DNA from: Sepioteuthis lessoniana
Taxonomy: Eukaryota; Mollusca; Cephalopoda; Myopsida; Loliginidae
Reading direction: 5' to 3'
Length of the DNA: 64,000 nucleotides
NCBI GenBank assembly: GCA_963585895.1
Contig: OY757939.1
Span: forward strand, 59,289,009 to 59,353,008
Part shown: positions 32,271-44,308 of the stretch, piece after piece
Position numbering within the stretch: position 1 is the first letter of the stretch
Layout: each line of letters starts with the position of its first letter
Translations under genes and position numbers: made by a program
The notes under the pieces: model-generated
Told to the model about the DNA's origin: nothing
What the model saw: the letters and a program-made list of their open reading frames with translations, nothing else
The model's database searches: none

Positions 32271-33351
32271 CACCTCATAATTAATGGACAGAATTTTTCG
32301 AAGGAGTGTACTTGTATTTAAACTGCAACATTTTCATATTTTTTGTCACAAAGTTTTAGTTTGATAAGGCTTTGTAATAATTAATCCCAAATAATATCTG
32401 TTTATATTGTATGATATCCCACAAGAAATAATAAAATCCTAGTATCTTTGGTTAAGAAGAAAATTAACTTTTTATATATAAAAAAAAAAGATGGACGGGG
32501 TGTGTAACATATACATGTACATGTGGAAACATAATCAACAATAATGACGGACGAACACACTTCTTTAGAAAAATATACCTCTCACACTTTATGCAAAAGG
32601 GTTGCGAAAGGGTTGTGTGTGAGAGGTGAGCTGGAGACTGAACAGACTGCAATATATTGACCCCCAGTTCCTCTGACTATAGCAGCACTCCTTTTCTCAT
32701 TCTTCTGGGCTGCTCAGCCAGGGGTCCTGAAGGCCCAATCCCTCTGCTGGGAGCTTGTTCCCACTGCATCGAACTGCAACTCGAACTTCAACTGCAACTG
32801 ACTCCAACTAACTCGATGTGTCTGTGGCACCGGGTTATATAATTGTTTGACGTCACCTGCTTCCTATGAGCGTCGCATTTGCACCGAATTCAACCCATCC
32901 ACGGTCAAGGTTATAGCTTGATCTCTTCACCTGTTTCTTGATTGACGGCTGGATCGAAGGTCAATATGTTAAAGGTGTACTTATTTATGGACGATGCATA
33001 GATAGATACATTTGTATAAAATCATCTCCAATACATTCCAATAATAAAATAATTAGCACTGCTAATCATTTTACTATTAGAATATATTTTACAATTAGAA
33101 TATATACTGAAACCATTTACAATGCATTCCTGAAGTAAAATCAATTGCAATGCATTCCAGTATTAAAATAACTTGATATTCATTCTTATATTAAAATAAT
33201 TAGTAATGCATTCTTATTGTAAAATAATAGACAATACCAAATAACATGTTTTGATTGTATAATATTCAAATTATAAAATCCCAGTACTTTTGATTTAGGA
33301 AAAAAGGTATTTTTAAAAATGGCAAGGGTGTACTTATTTATGGAAGTTGAT
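32271..33351. other. Unassigned; degenerate AT repeat at the right
   Basis: 32460-32840 has balanced composition and no homology I know. 33010-33250 repeats a loose unit with atgcattcc and aaaataatt. Confidence 0.35.
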
Positions 33352-33406
33352 AGGTAGATAGATAGATATGAAAAGACTTAAATAGACAGATAGATATGAA
33401 AAGACT

Positions 33407-33440
<34 letters not shown>

Positions 33441-33482
33441 TGAAAAGACTTAGCTAGCTAGCTAGATAGATAGATAGATAGA
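33352..33482. repeat. (GATA)n with an inserted atgaaaagactta motif
   Basis: GATA runs separated three times by tatgaaaagacttag. Confidence 0.9.
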
Positions 33483-33975
33483 AAAGTATAACCTCATCTC
33501 CAATGCATTCTTATAGTAACATATGGAAAAAAGCAAAAAAAATTTTCTAAGAATTTTTTCCCTGGAATGTAAACAGCAAAAATTATTTCAATCCTGCAAA
33601 TAGATTTCTTTTGCGGCTAAGCAAACAGAATGCTCCAGGCTTGAAGCGAGGTCTGTCAAGAAATGTCTGGTGGCTGAGAAGTGCAAACCATGGGAAATTT
33701 AACGTAGAATGTGCCGTGTGTACGTTTAGTCAAAGAAATCTTTACGAATGAACTAAACATGAGTTAGCGACTAAGAGCCTGAGTCGAAAAGACAAATCTT
33801 TGGAGTAAAGAAATGTTCTGGGCCCAGCGGTCAGTAAAGAAGGTGATGCTGACAGTTTCCTGGGACATGAAAGAACCCATCCCTATTGTTTTCCTTGAAA
33901 AAGGTGCACTTGCAAACAGTGCTTCTTAATTGCCAATTCCTTAAGCAATATTCCCCTTATGGATTGAATGACACT

Positions 33976-33977
<2 letters not shown>
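33483..33977. other. No recognised feature
   Basis: Ordinary sequence. Nothing assignable was seen. Confidence 0.4.

Positions 33978-34040
<63 letters not shown>
33978..34040. repeat. (TA)n microsatellite
   Basis: A pure TA run of about 62 bp. 34041-34552 holds nothing recognised. Confidence 0.95.
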
Positions 34041-34042
<2 letters not shown>

Positions 34043-34552
34043 ACTTTAAACCAAAATAACAATAGAAACAGGAAAACTCATGACTATTAATTTTACGTTA
34101 ATTTCACGTTGCCGATTCTCAATGGAACCAATATCGTACAGGTCTTAAAGAAAGCTTTTTTTTTTTTTTATTTTTGCAAGAAATATGTTCCTGTTTTTAG
34201 TTTAATTTAGAAGATATACCAATTAAGGACCATAAAACTTAAGCATAAAGCTCAAAAGACACAAATTATTATTCCATCTTCGAGCTCCTTACTTATTAGT
34301 TATTCATAGTCAGTAGGTTGCCGATATAATGTGAACGAAACCCGAAAACGGACAAATTAACAGCAACAATTTACGTAATAATTGATCATTTATTTTTTAT
34401 TTGGGGTTGTTTCTTTTAAACCAAGAACATTTTTACATTTCTAATCTATGTTTTGAATATCGTTATTGAAGTTCCTGTAGAGAAAGTGCACGTTTTTTTT
34501 TTTTTATTCATGTCAAGTAATAAAAGGAATCAATGAGATATTGTTTGTGGGG

Positions 34553-34745
34553 CGTCCCTGCAGCGTAGTAATTAACCTACTGAACTAAGACAGTTCGCTT
34601 CAGTCGCGCTATTACTTTCACTTTCGAACTAATAACATTTGGGAAGGTGTGAACCTACCAGCTATGAATAAACTAGTGCCACTACTATCCTTCAATAAGA
34701 ATCGCTTTGGCACTAAATAACCCACAAAGGTTTACATGCCATGAA
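34553..34745 (+). repeat. SINE D, diverged copy
   Basis: ggcgtccctgcagcgtagta head, TTCACTTTCGAACTAATAAC, and the tail GGCACTAAATAACCCACAAAGG. Confidence 0.75.
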
Positions 34746-35694
34746 GAAAAAAAAGAAAAAGAGATTGGGTTTATGGTGGGATGAGGGACAGAAAAAAGAA
34801 GGAAAAAAAGACGGAGAAATAAGATGGCGGGGAGGGGTTGCGTCGATCAAATACTGCTTTATTCATGATTCCTGACTCACATCCTTTTTGCTAGAGGCCG
34901 AACACTACCCACCCGTTTAAAAAACAGGCAGTTCTAAGAAAGAAGAGGAATAATGTAACAGTGAGCTTCTGACGCAGAAACACCCGTCTTGCGTCAGAGT
35001 GGCAAACAAAAATTGCTAAAATATTAATATACCCCCCAGTCCCTACCCTCCAGGAATCAACAAGAATCAACCAGGAATCAACAGATAAAGGTTAGAGACC
35101 CACGTTCTACTCTTCTGTACTTCTTTATGCTCACATATTTCTTTTTTCTTCTTTTCTTTTTTTAGGATAGGACTCTGTCAGAGAATCCTTTCAAGAAATT
35201 TAATGTTATTGATAATGTAACAGAAGTCGGGAGAGCCGTGCGTAATTCCGCTAAACGCCTTATCGTTAAAGGCGTTAGTCACTCACATAAATTAAACGAG
35301 TCGTTGATTAACTAATACTGTTCGCTTGAAGCCCTTAAAAAATAAAGAAAAGAAACAATTTCAAGGAATTGCGTAATTTTTTTTACTTAAGACAACTAGT
35401 CTTGACAACTTCTTTCTTTTCTTCTTTTCTTTTTTTTCTTTTCTTTTTTTTTTTTTTATTTGTTTAATCGTTCGCATTTGATACTGAGACGATCTCTATG
35501 TCAGAGTGACCGCTACGAAAATGCATCTAAACCTCATCTTGATAAACTTGATTGATAATGGGTTGGCAAAGTCGACGGTTGAAAAATCCTCGTTTGATAT
35601 CTACTTATAAAAACTTCTGACATTACAAAACCATTCTTTGGCGCCAGTCTGGATGCACGGTAAGTGGAAATTTAAGTTGAATGGTTCATTCGTT
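34746..35694. other. No recognised feature, with T/C-rich patches
   Basis: Tandem caggaatcaacaagaatcaa-type repeats at about 35050-35085 and poly-T/CTTTT at 35140-35165 and 35410-35460. No gene. Confidence 0.4.
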
Positions 35695-35740
35695 GGTGTT
35701 TAAGACATATCAACCCTTATGGGTTATTTAATGCCCAATC

Positions 35741-35786
<46 letters not shown>

Positions 35787-35890
35787 TTGTGAGTTAATAG
35801 TTTGTAGGTAACTTTATTTTTAATCCAGTTAGAGCTTATTAGTTGAACGGTTTCAATTAATGCTATTTAGTATTAATTATTCAACTCATC
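35695..35890 (-). repeat. Family C tail and body with (TA)n
   Basis: aagacatatcaacccttatg, GGTTATTTAATGCCCAATCC, then TA at 35743-35782 and body fragments. Confidence 0.6.
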
Positions 35891-35924
35891 ACGCATTCCT
35901 ATTAAATACAAACAATGTGCGCAC

Positions 35925-36180
35925 AGTGGTATTTGTCGGACGACCCACCAACCGGAAGAGTGTGGCACAAGGCCTTTTTTAAGGTGGGTCCGGGCGCAGG
36001 GCCGTAGTCCGAACGCGCCCAGCATTTCCAAAAATACCTCAGGCCCCGTCGACATTCCCCTAAAAAGGGGCACCTCAGGCGCCAGGCAATAAACCAAACT
36101 TCTCCGAAAAGGGTTAAAACCTGGGGGAACGGCCCCTTGAAGCTCGAAATATATCCAGACGAGACATATCTGACCAGATC
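35925..36180 (-). repeat. Dispersed repeat G, best copy
   Basis: A GC-richer block with caaggccttttttaaggtgg, cctcaggccccgtcgacatt and gcacctcaggcgccaggcaa. Related to 54960-55100 and more distantly to 11540-11760. A 144-codon minus frame crosses it but has no family I know. Confidence 0.5.
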
Positions 36181-36372
36181 CGTGCCGCTGACATCATGGC
36201 CGGCTGAAGTGTGTCCCATCAACTGGATTCTGCCGATTGAAATATGCATACAACTGTACGGTTTCACTATAATTCTGAGTAAGTGATTAAACAATTCTAT
36301 TTTACATTTACATAGGACCCTAAAAATTACTACCACTCCAAGTCAGAGTGGACTTGATGATAATGGCAATAA

Positions 36373-36373
36373 A

Positions 36374-36407
<34 letters not shown>

Positions 36408-36408
36408 T
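36373..36408. repeat. (GATA)n microsatellite
   Basis: A pure run of about nine GATA units. Confidence 0.95.
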
Positions 36409-36456
36409 TGAATTGACTGACTTGCAATCTCCCACGTTGGATAGTGTAATTTCCAG

Positions 36457-37322
36457 GTTTGGTTTGGTTTGGTTTGGTTTTATGGCATATCAACCTTTAT
36501 AGGTTATTTAACGCCAAATCCATTTTTATGTAAATAACCAGTTCTATTTAAAACAATTCGGTTTAGCATAAGTACACAGTTTAATTATCAAAAACATTTC
36601 TATTTCAAACTAATCAGTTATATATAACAATTCAGTTTAGGGTAAGTACAGTTTCAGTGTCAAAAATTGTTCAATTTAAACCAATTCAGTTAAGCAAAAG
36701 CACGCAGTTTTAAATGTATGTACAGTTTAATTGTAAAAAAAACATTTTTATTTCGAGCTATTCATTTTAGTCAAGTAATTTTACTTCAGCTAATTCAGTT
36801 TTGTAAAAGTACAGATTTTGTTTACGCACAGTTATATGTCAGAACAGTTCTATGTTAAACAATTTAGTTTTGTGTAAATACAGTTTCAATGTCAAAAAAC
36901 AGTTGCAGTTATATGTAACAATTCAGTTAAGAATAAATACAGTTTTAATATCGAAAAAACAGTTCTATTTCAAACAATTCGGTTAAGCACATGCACGCAG
37001 TTCAAATGTAAGTACAGTTTAATCGTCAAAAACATTTCTATTTCAAGCTATTCAGTTTACTCAAACAATTCAGTTTAGCATAAGTATGCTGTTAGTTCTA
37101 TTTAACCCATAGATAGGACCCTATCAGGTGCTACCACTCCGGACCAGAGTGGACCTAGGAGCAATGGCAATGAAGGGGTACTCCGCATTCCCCTCGGCTC
37201 CAGCACTGTTGGAACCTCACCATCAGATTGTTTAGTGTCATATCCAGGACACTCGTTAGGGGGGGTCTTAGCCCTCTGCAGAGGTGCAGTCAGTGTATTC
37301 TACTGTCCCAGCTGACTGGGCA
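36457..37322 (-). repeat. Family C, longest copy, with multiplied body
   Basis: Starts ggtttggtttggttttatgg. The body unit (CAATTCAGTTTAG, then AAGTACAGTTT, then AAATGTCAAAA) is repeated about nine times. It ends with the complete hairpin head (ccactccggaccagagtgg, ctctgcagaggtgcagtc). Confidence 0.85.
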
Positions 37323-37446
37323 ATGTAATTTCCAAGTAACATCTCAGAAAATCAGACAGAAAGAAAGCCAGTTTGTTCAGTGGTTAAAACAAAGACAGAA
37401 AAACTATTCTGAATTAATCAATGGATACTAGTAACCACATTTAATC

Positions 37447-37448
<2 letters not shown>

Positions 37449-37498
<50 letters not shown>
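37449..37498. repeat. (CT)n microsatellite
   Basis: Pure CT, about 50 bp. A second T/C-rich, TA-ending tract lies at 37680-37821. Confidence 0.95.
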
Positions 37499-37502
<4 letters not shown>

Positions 37503-37790
37503 AGTAAAAGCTGATCTTAATTATTTGAGCAATGTTTCTCGAGGACGATAAATATAGAAGTGTAAGCCTAGACAAAAATGAGTCTGCTATCGGCAAAAGA
37601 CCACAAAAAAACTATAAATATACAAAACACCATAAAACATATTGGCGTCAACCGCAGATATCAGGAAATGTCACGGTCTTTTCTTCTCTTTCTCTCTCTC
37701 TTTCTCTCTGTTTCTCTCTATATATATCTCTCTCACTCACGCTCTATTTCTCTGTCTCACTCACACTCTATCTATCTCTTTATCTTTCAT

Positions 37791-37823
<33 letters not shown>

Positions 37824-37825
37824 TG

Positions 37826-37920
37826 TAAGTAAAGTTGGCGACCGTAGTCGAAGGCAACCAGAAGGCTCACTTTTTAATAGCTACTGCACCGAGGTGGAGA
37901 AGAAGGAGCTACTCATTTCC
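37826..37920 (-). repeat. SINE B, 3' end only
   Basis: gtaaagttggcgaccgtagt through gctactgcaccgaggtgg; head missing. It adjoins a (TA)n run. Confidence 0.8.
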
Positions 37921-38159
37921 TTTTCAGATAGGAAACTAATTAGATTATTTTAGATATTTTTGTTTCGCGCTTTTTGTTTTCGCCATTCAAGAGACTCTAT
38001 AAAGGCAAAACTAGAAATGATAGTTTTTGGTTTTTATTTATAAATTAAAGTTTACCATTCTTTTGATTTTGTTTTAAATTCTTAAAGATAGCCAATATGA
38101 AATCTTTCGCCATAAACCATTCCGACCATGCTTACCAAACCCCACACACGCCTAAAATA

Positions 38160-39065
38160 CGAGGTGCATACGATGTTTCCGGACTTTTTTTCGTATAGGC
38201 ACTTTTATTGATAGTACACACATGAAACTCTACTCCCCTTCGAAGTAATCTCCTCCGGCTGCAATGCAATTGTTGTACCATTCCAACAACTTCTGCAAGT
38301 CCACGGGGAAGTCCTCTTGTGTGAGCGTGTCAATGACCTTTGTCACAGCCTCTTTCATCTCCTCAATTGTCTCATAACGACGACAGCCTCTGAGCTTAGG
38401 GAATAACCAAAAGTCACAGGGAGCAAGGTCTGGACTGTAGGGAGGCTGAGGAACAGTCTTGATACCCATCTTGGTCAAATTGTCTGTGAAAAGGATGGAA
38501 TTGTGGACTGGTGCATTGTCCTGCTGGAAATGCCACTGACCCGATTTGAAGAGTGCTGGTCTCTTCCGACGGAATCTCTTTCTGAACTCCCTTAAAACCT
38601 CAACATAGTAACCCTAACCCTAACCCTTTGGCCAATCAACTCTGGTGTATTGACTTCCTTACTCCTCCCACACCTCTCATCATCCCTCACAGACTCCCTG
38701 CCGTCCTTGAATATCTTATGCCACTTAAAAACTGATGCTCGATTCATGCAAAATGCTCCAAAAGCAGTCTGAAGCCTTCCATACATTTTTGTGACATTTT
38801 TTCCAAGTTTACAACAGAATTTTATTGCATATCGTTCTTCTAAAGTGTCCTCATGTCCAGATTGGATTTTTGAAATTCACCAGCTGTGACAATCAGTAGG
38901 GTGTATTCCAATTGCTGCTGTAGCTGTTGATTTGAACCTGAAATCATAAAAATTGGTCAGTCATCTTATAAGATATATAGCAATAACATACTGAATTTTC
39001 AAGAGTCTACGACAATTTTAAATGCCTGTACAAAAAAGGCCGGGAAACTTATTGAATGCGCCACG
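38160..39065 (-). mobile_element. Mariner family 1, internally deleted, inverted copy
   Basis: Terminal repeats cgaggtgcatacgatg at the left and a worn inverse at about 39040-39065. On the minus strand: N-terminal SCMNRASVFKWHKIFKDGRE-type part, then the junction with ccctaaccctaaccct (38610-38626, + strand), then a C-terminal part with DLAPCDFWLFPKLRGC, EEMKEAVTKVIDTLTQEDF and CIAAGGDYFEGE. It has the same central deletion as the copy at 20964, and it is the cleanest C-terminal half in the window. Confidence 0.9.
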
Positions 39066-39246
39066 TGCGTCAAATATATATGATTTGTAAATACTTTTTG
39101 TTGATAACGTTTTTAAACAAGCCTAGACTCATTCTTTTAGATACAGTTAAATGGTTTCAAGTATTGCTATGTATCCCTAATAATTCGATTAACATCAGTC
39201 ATTAGTTTACACACAGCTAGATTATTCCTTTATTAATTGATCTGGC

Positions 39247-39249
<3 letters not shown>
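39066..39249 (-). repeat. Family C body fragment
   Basis: Contains atacagttaaatggtttcaag and cacacagctag units without tail or head. Confidence 0.5.

Positions 39250-39304
<55 letters not shown>
39250..39304. repeat. (TA)n microsatellite
   Basis: A pure TA run of about 54 bp. Confidence 0.95.
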
Positions 39305-39308
<4 letters not shown>

Positions 39309-41189
39309 CTCTTAATACCCTGTCCAGTGGCAAAAGATGCTTGGTAGCGCCAGGAGTGGCAGTACCGCCTTGAGCTACCGAAACTGTGTTAACACCCCTG
39401 GTTGGCGGCTGATGAGGACATGGTATCGCTCGTGCTTTCACACGTTGTATCATGAAAAATAAATAAATAAATAAAATAAGAAATTGTTAGACCCAAACAA
39501 TTTCTTACATATGGACGATACGATACCATGTGTTAAAAGAGAAATATTTTTGTTATAAAAAGTAATAGCATCACGCCTCATCGTATTATCCATGACTTTC
39601 CATGGCTTCAAGCCTCCTCTTGCCTAGATTGTAATTTCTATCTTGTTAATTCCCTACAAAAGTTTTCATCACGTTTTTGACTAAATTGTGTTTTTTATCA
39701 CATAAGCTAAATGGAAATGTTGCCGGTATTTTGGGGTAAAATCATTTATTCATGGCATCATTATTTAGTCATTAAATTATTTCCCTTGGCTTAAACCACC
39801 GTTCAGATGTAATGGGTATTCCATCATAAAAGAACGATTCCTTGTAGATTCGATTACTTTTTCGAGGAATGTTTCAATATCTTGAAACAACTGAAACCAT
39901 TTGAACATATGAAGTTGAAAGAAACAAGGGATAGTTTTAAGGTGACCAATCTGAAAAATACTCATGAAGATACATCACAGAAACACAAGACACTTACTGA
40001 GATTCGAACTCACTAATAATGGACTGCTAGGCTACTTTCGTAATAGTTGCTCAACGCAAGAAGCGTGAGTTGTTTTCTAACCTTAGTGGTAGCTCAAGAG
40101 GGGAAGTATTAGGCACCTAAAGTTCTGCTTACCAAATTCATCTAATATTACAACACGAAAGGCGCAATAGTTGTTTATTATACTAAACTAAGTTGTAGCA
40201 CAAGATCAGATGTGTAGAGCACCCAGTAAGAGTCAAACTCATTAGTAATGGTCTGCTAGCTTCGCTCATTTACCATTATCTCATGCAAGACACATAAGAT
40301 TTCGATTATGTCAGGGCATTAGCAATAACAGTCAGATTTTCACTTTCACAGAATCAAGAAATTAGATGTTTTTACGGAGTTAAATGTAAAAAGCCTCCCC
40401 CGCCATTTCTCATTTAAGAAGAAACGGCCGGCCTCTGGAACTCTAGTCTACTGTTTTGTAACTAAAGTCATTGGTTATTAAAAGTTGATTATTGTACCCC
40501 CGTCGAGAGGGAGGGTCTTGTAAGTTAATCCAAAGAACGGTGAAGCATGTGAGATTGGCGAGTGTGGAATGTTGAGGATTGAAGGAGCGTGGGGTGTGAT
40601 TGAAAGGTGGGATTGCCATTTAATGCCAGGAGGCGTTCATATTGCACAACCATTAACAGCTGTTTGGATCTCTTCCCGGCGTGCCTACATTTCCGGCAAT
40701 CTTCGCCAAGCGCAAAGCGCTAACCCGGAAGGAGGTCGAAACATGCCCGATAACTGATACAAGAGACAATTATTCCAAGTCTTACATCTGAGATGTAGGC
40801 CTAATTGAAGACGCCCCAAGATGTGCATTAAATCTGGTTTGCAGCCTGGGAAACCATCGTGTTACAGACGATAAAGCATAGAACTGCAAGCCACCAGGAT
40901 TTGAGGTCTACCCTAGCTATCGTACAAATGACATTAATTTCCACGAATCAACTTTCATCTCAGTCTGGAGCGCCTCGTCTTATGGTTAAAAAAACTAGGC
41001 TACCAGAATGCTGTTAATGAATTTGATTCTCACTATGTTAGGCATACTTTTAATCTTATGCCAAACTAAGCTAATTGTAGTAATGACAGTTTTGTTTTCA
41101 AAGAAATTTAACCTTTCAATAATTATTTAGTAAATCCGTTGATTTCCGAAGAAATAACAAATAATTACTTCAAGCAATCAGCAGATCTC
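39305..41189. other. Mostly unassigned; two tRNA-like repeat pieces
   Basis: At about 39995-40070 and 40225-40290 related pieces (gattcgaactcactaataat and gtcaaactcattagtaatgg) look like inverted B boxes of a decayed tRNA-headed repeat. 40440-40800 is richer in G and C, with a 62-codon frame of no known family. Confidence 0.4.
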
Positions 41190-41444
41190 AACCGGCTCAT
41201 TGGCCTAGTGGGTAGAGTGTTCGCTAATGGTCTGGGAGACCTGGGTTCAATCCCAGGTCTCGTCATACCAAAGACTTTAAAAATGGTACTTGCTTAACAC
41301 TCAGAAATTAAAGGTACATATCAAGGGTAAAGTAGAGAAATTTAGGGGAAGGAGTAGCGCTCCCCCCTACACATTCGTGTAGTAGCTATTGAAAAGGGAG
41401 CCTACTAGTTGCCCTCGACTACGATCGTTAACTTTACTTACTTA
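41190..41444 (+). repeat. SINE B, full length
   Basis: accggctcattggcctagtg head with a perfect A box, gttcaatcccaggtctcg B box, and an aactttacttactt end. Confidence 0.9.
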
Positions 41445-41551
41445 TCCTCTGCAATGCTTCATCTAAGAAATTCAGATAACTTAAGAATATTACTTTTATT
41501 ACTATTACTAAGAGTATAATCAAAAGGTTTGGTTTTCTTTATTTACGTTTT

Positions 41552-42003
41552 CGTTTCTTTGTTTAATGGCGTATCAACCTTTGTAGGTTATTTAATGCCA
41601 AAGCTATTCTCCTAGAAGAACGGTAGTGATACTATTTAACCCATAGCTGGCAGGATAAGGGGGTTAATACCTTTCCCAAGGGTATTAGCCCGAAAGTGAA
41701 CATAATAGCGCGACTGGAGTACGAACTCCCTTACTACGATTCTGCAGTTCATCGCTTTAACAAATACACCACGAGGACACCCCCTTTCTTTATTTAATGG
41801 CATATCAAACTTCGTGGGTTACTTAATGCCAAAACCATCTTTGTAGAAGAACAGTGATACGATTCAGTCCATCCCTAAGGTTATAACGGATTTCATATAT
41901 TCTCAAAGGATTCTAGTCCGAAAGTTAACAAAATTGCGTGACCGGAGTTTGATCTCACTTCCTTCGAGTCCGCAGTTCAGTGCTCTAACCATTGGGCTAC
42001 GGT
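41552..42003 (-). repeat. Two tandem SINE D copies
   Basis: 41552-41783 runs from gtttcgtttctttgtttaat to an inverted head (CACCACGAGGACACCCC). 41785-42003 repeats the order with more changes. Confidence 0.85.
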
Positions 42004-42356
42004 AAAAATAATTGAAATAAGATGAAATACATAACGCTGAAAAATTAATAAGTGAAAATATTGTAATCAGATCCAACACATTAGGAAATTTGAACATCAA
42101 TATTTCTTTGCTTTTTGTTTGTCTGTGATTATCGAAAAAAAATCCAATTGATAATTGGTTCGCTTCAAGAGTCAATATGATAAAATACTTTTCAATCAAT
42201 ATTGATCTAATTTCTATACGGTCATTTATTGGAAAGAAAAAAGAGTTCATTTAGTGATAAAGATATTATCAGTCTTGTCACTAAGTGACCTTTCATTTAG
42301 AACATCTAAGAAGTAAAAGTGTTTGTGTATGAGCAGATCGATAGGTAAATATGAAC
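42004..42356. other. No recognised feature
   Basis: AT-rich. Open frames match no family. Confidence 0.4.
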
Positions 42357-42362
42357 AGAATG

Positions 42363-42420
<58 letters not shown>

Positions 42421-42527
42421 GGAAGTTAAAAAAGAAAGAAAGGGAAGTTAAGAAAGAAAGAAAGAAACGGAAGTTAAAAAAGAAAGAAAGGGAAGTTAAG
42501 AAAGAAAGAAAGAAACGGAAGTTAAAA

Positions 42528-42563
<36 letters not shown>

Positions 42564-42614
42564 AACGGAAGTTAAAAAAGAAAGAAAGAAAGAAAGAAAG
42601 AAGGAAGGGAAGTT

Positions 42615-42673
<59 letters not shown>

Positions 42674-42772
42674 GGAAGTTAAAAAGGAAAGAAAGAAAGA
42701 AAGAAAGAAAGAGAGAAAGAAAGGAAAGTTAAAAAGTGAAGAAAGAAAGAAAGAAAGAAAGGGAAGTTAAAA

Positions 42773-42807
<35 letters not shown>

Positions 42808-42812
42808 GGAAG
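42357..42812. repeat. GAAA-based array with a gggaagttaaaa spacer
   Basis: (GAAA)n runs are interrupted about ten times by gggaagttaaaa or acggaagttaaa, giving a purine-only strand of some 450 bp. The lysine/glutamate-rich open frame is an artefact. Confidence 0.95.
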
Positions 42813-42985
42813 TTGAGTACAACACAGACACATCAAAATTATCATTCAGCTGCAAACTGGACAGGAAATTGTCTTATTCTCAAAGCATTTCAAGTATTTT
42901 CCTCTAGTAAATAACCTACGATGTCGCGCAATTTTTTTTACTGGGATTCATATACTTATATATATTTATGTAGATAGGGCCAAGT

Positions 42986-42986
<1 letters not shown>

Positions 42987-43026
<40 letters not shown>
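42987..43026. repeat. (TA)n microsatellite
   Basis: A pure TA run. Confidence 0.9.
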
Positions 43027-43029
<3 letters not shown>

Positions 43030-43031
<2 letters not shown>

Positions 43032-43899
43032 CCTCAATAGATAGGGCTGTATCTTTGCAGAAGGGTAAGACTCTCCCTCTGATTGTCCAGGATATGACAC
43101 AAAATAATCTGATGGTGAGGCTTAAGTAATGCTGAAGCTTTGGGAATTCCAGAGTAACCCTTCAGTGCCATCACTCCCAAGTCCACTCTGGCCCGGAGTG
43201 GTAACACCTGATAGGGTCCTATCTATGGGTCAAATAGAACTCAACCGTGTACTTACACTAAAATGAATTGTTTGAAATGAACTGTTTTTACATTGAACTG
43301 CCCGAATGAGTTGAGTGTTCGCCAATGATCCGGGAGACCAAGGTCCAATCCCAGGTCGAGTCATATCAAAGACTCAAAAAATGGTACATGATACCGCCTT
43401 GCTTATTACTCAACACTATAAGGTAAGGATCAAGGATAAAGTGGAGTAATCCAGGGAATGGAGTCGCGCCCTCTCCTATACTTTGGCGTTGTAGATATAG
43501 AAAAGGGAGCCCATGGGCCACCCTCGACTAAGGTCGCAAACTTTTACATTTAACAATATGTTTGAAAAAATAAACTATTTGAAATAGAACTGTTTGATTG
43601 ATTAACTGCGCGTAAACAAAAAAAAATGTACTTAAGCTAAACCGAATTGTTTGAAATAGAACTGTTTTTACATTTAACTGTGTGTAAACAAGACTGTAAT
43701 AGTGTTAAAACTAAATTGTTTAAGATTAAATGTAACCATTTAACTATGTGCCAAAGAAACGAGCTCAGGCTTGTTTAAGAATATTATCTTCAAAATGTAT
43801 TTAGAAATCATATATTTGATATATATGTATAAAAAGGATTTGGCATTAAATGACCTACAATGGTCTATGTGACATAAAAATCAAACCAAACCAAACTCG
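43030..43899 (+). repeat. Family C copy split by SINE B
   Basis: Head and hairpin blocks at 43030-43300 (CACTCTGGCCCGGAGTGG), body at 43543-43800, and tail to 43899 (ggatttggcattaaatgacc, aaatcaaaccaaacc). SINE B occupies 43301-43542. Confidence 0.8.
43301..43542 (+). repeat. SINE B nested in family C, with a 13-bp duplication
   Basis: tRNA head (gcccgaatgagttgagtg, ggtccaatcccagg) through to cgactaaggtcgcaaa. ttttacattgaac before it and ttttacatttaac after it match with one change. Confidence 0.85.
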
Positions 43900-44259
43900 A
43901 TAGATAGATAGATAGATCCAGGCCAAATTCAAGTTCTTAGGTCTAAATGATTGTATCACATCTTCCATCTTGTTTCTCACGAAAATTAATATTTTAAAAA
44001 GTGGAGCAAAGAATGATCACTGATACTACTTGTGAATATTGCAGCATATAAACAATATGAACATATCTACCAATCAATCTATCTGTCTTTCTATCAACTA
44101 ATCTATAGATAGATTCGTATTGTCTTCTTAGGAGAGTACTATCAATGTAACTGAAAAAGAGGCAGCAAAAAAGACAAATACAAAATATACCAAAGGTCTT
44201 GGGAAAAAACCTGGTGAAGGAATTTCAGAAACCGATAGTTAACCTGAAAATTCATTTTT

Positions 44260-44260
44260 G

Positions 44261-44306
<46 letters not shown>
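44260..44306. repeat. (TAA)n microsatellite, probable insertion site of the Dong-like copies
   Basis: A pure ATA/TAA run directly before the first Dong-like copy. Confidence 0.9.

Positions 44307-44308
<2 letters not shown>

Noticed and set aside
38610-38626. Interstitial telomere or chromosome-fusion site
   Set aside because: Only two to three TTAGGG units, always at the same point inside mariner family 1. It belongs to the transposon.
42351-42575. Lysine/glutamate-rich frame of 74 codons
   Set aside because: A product of the (GAAA)n array.
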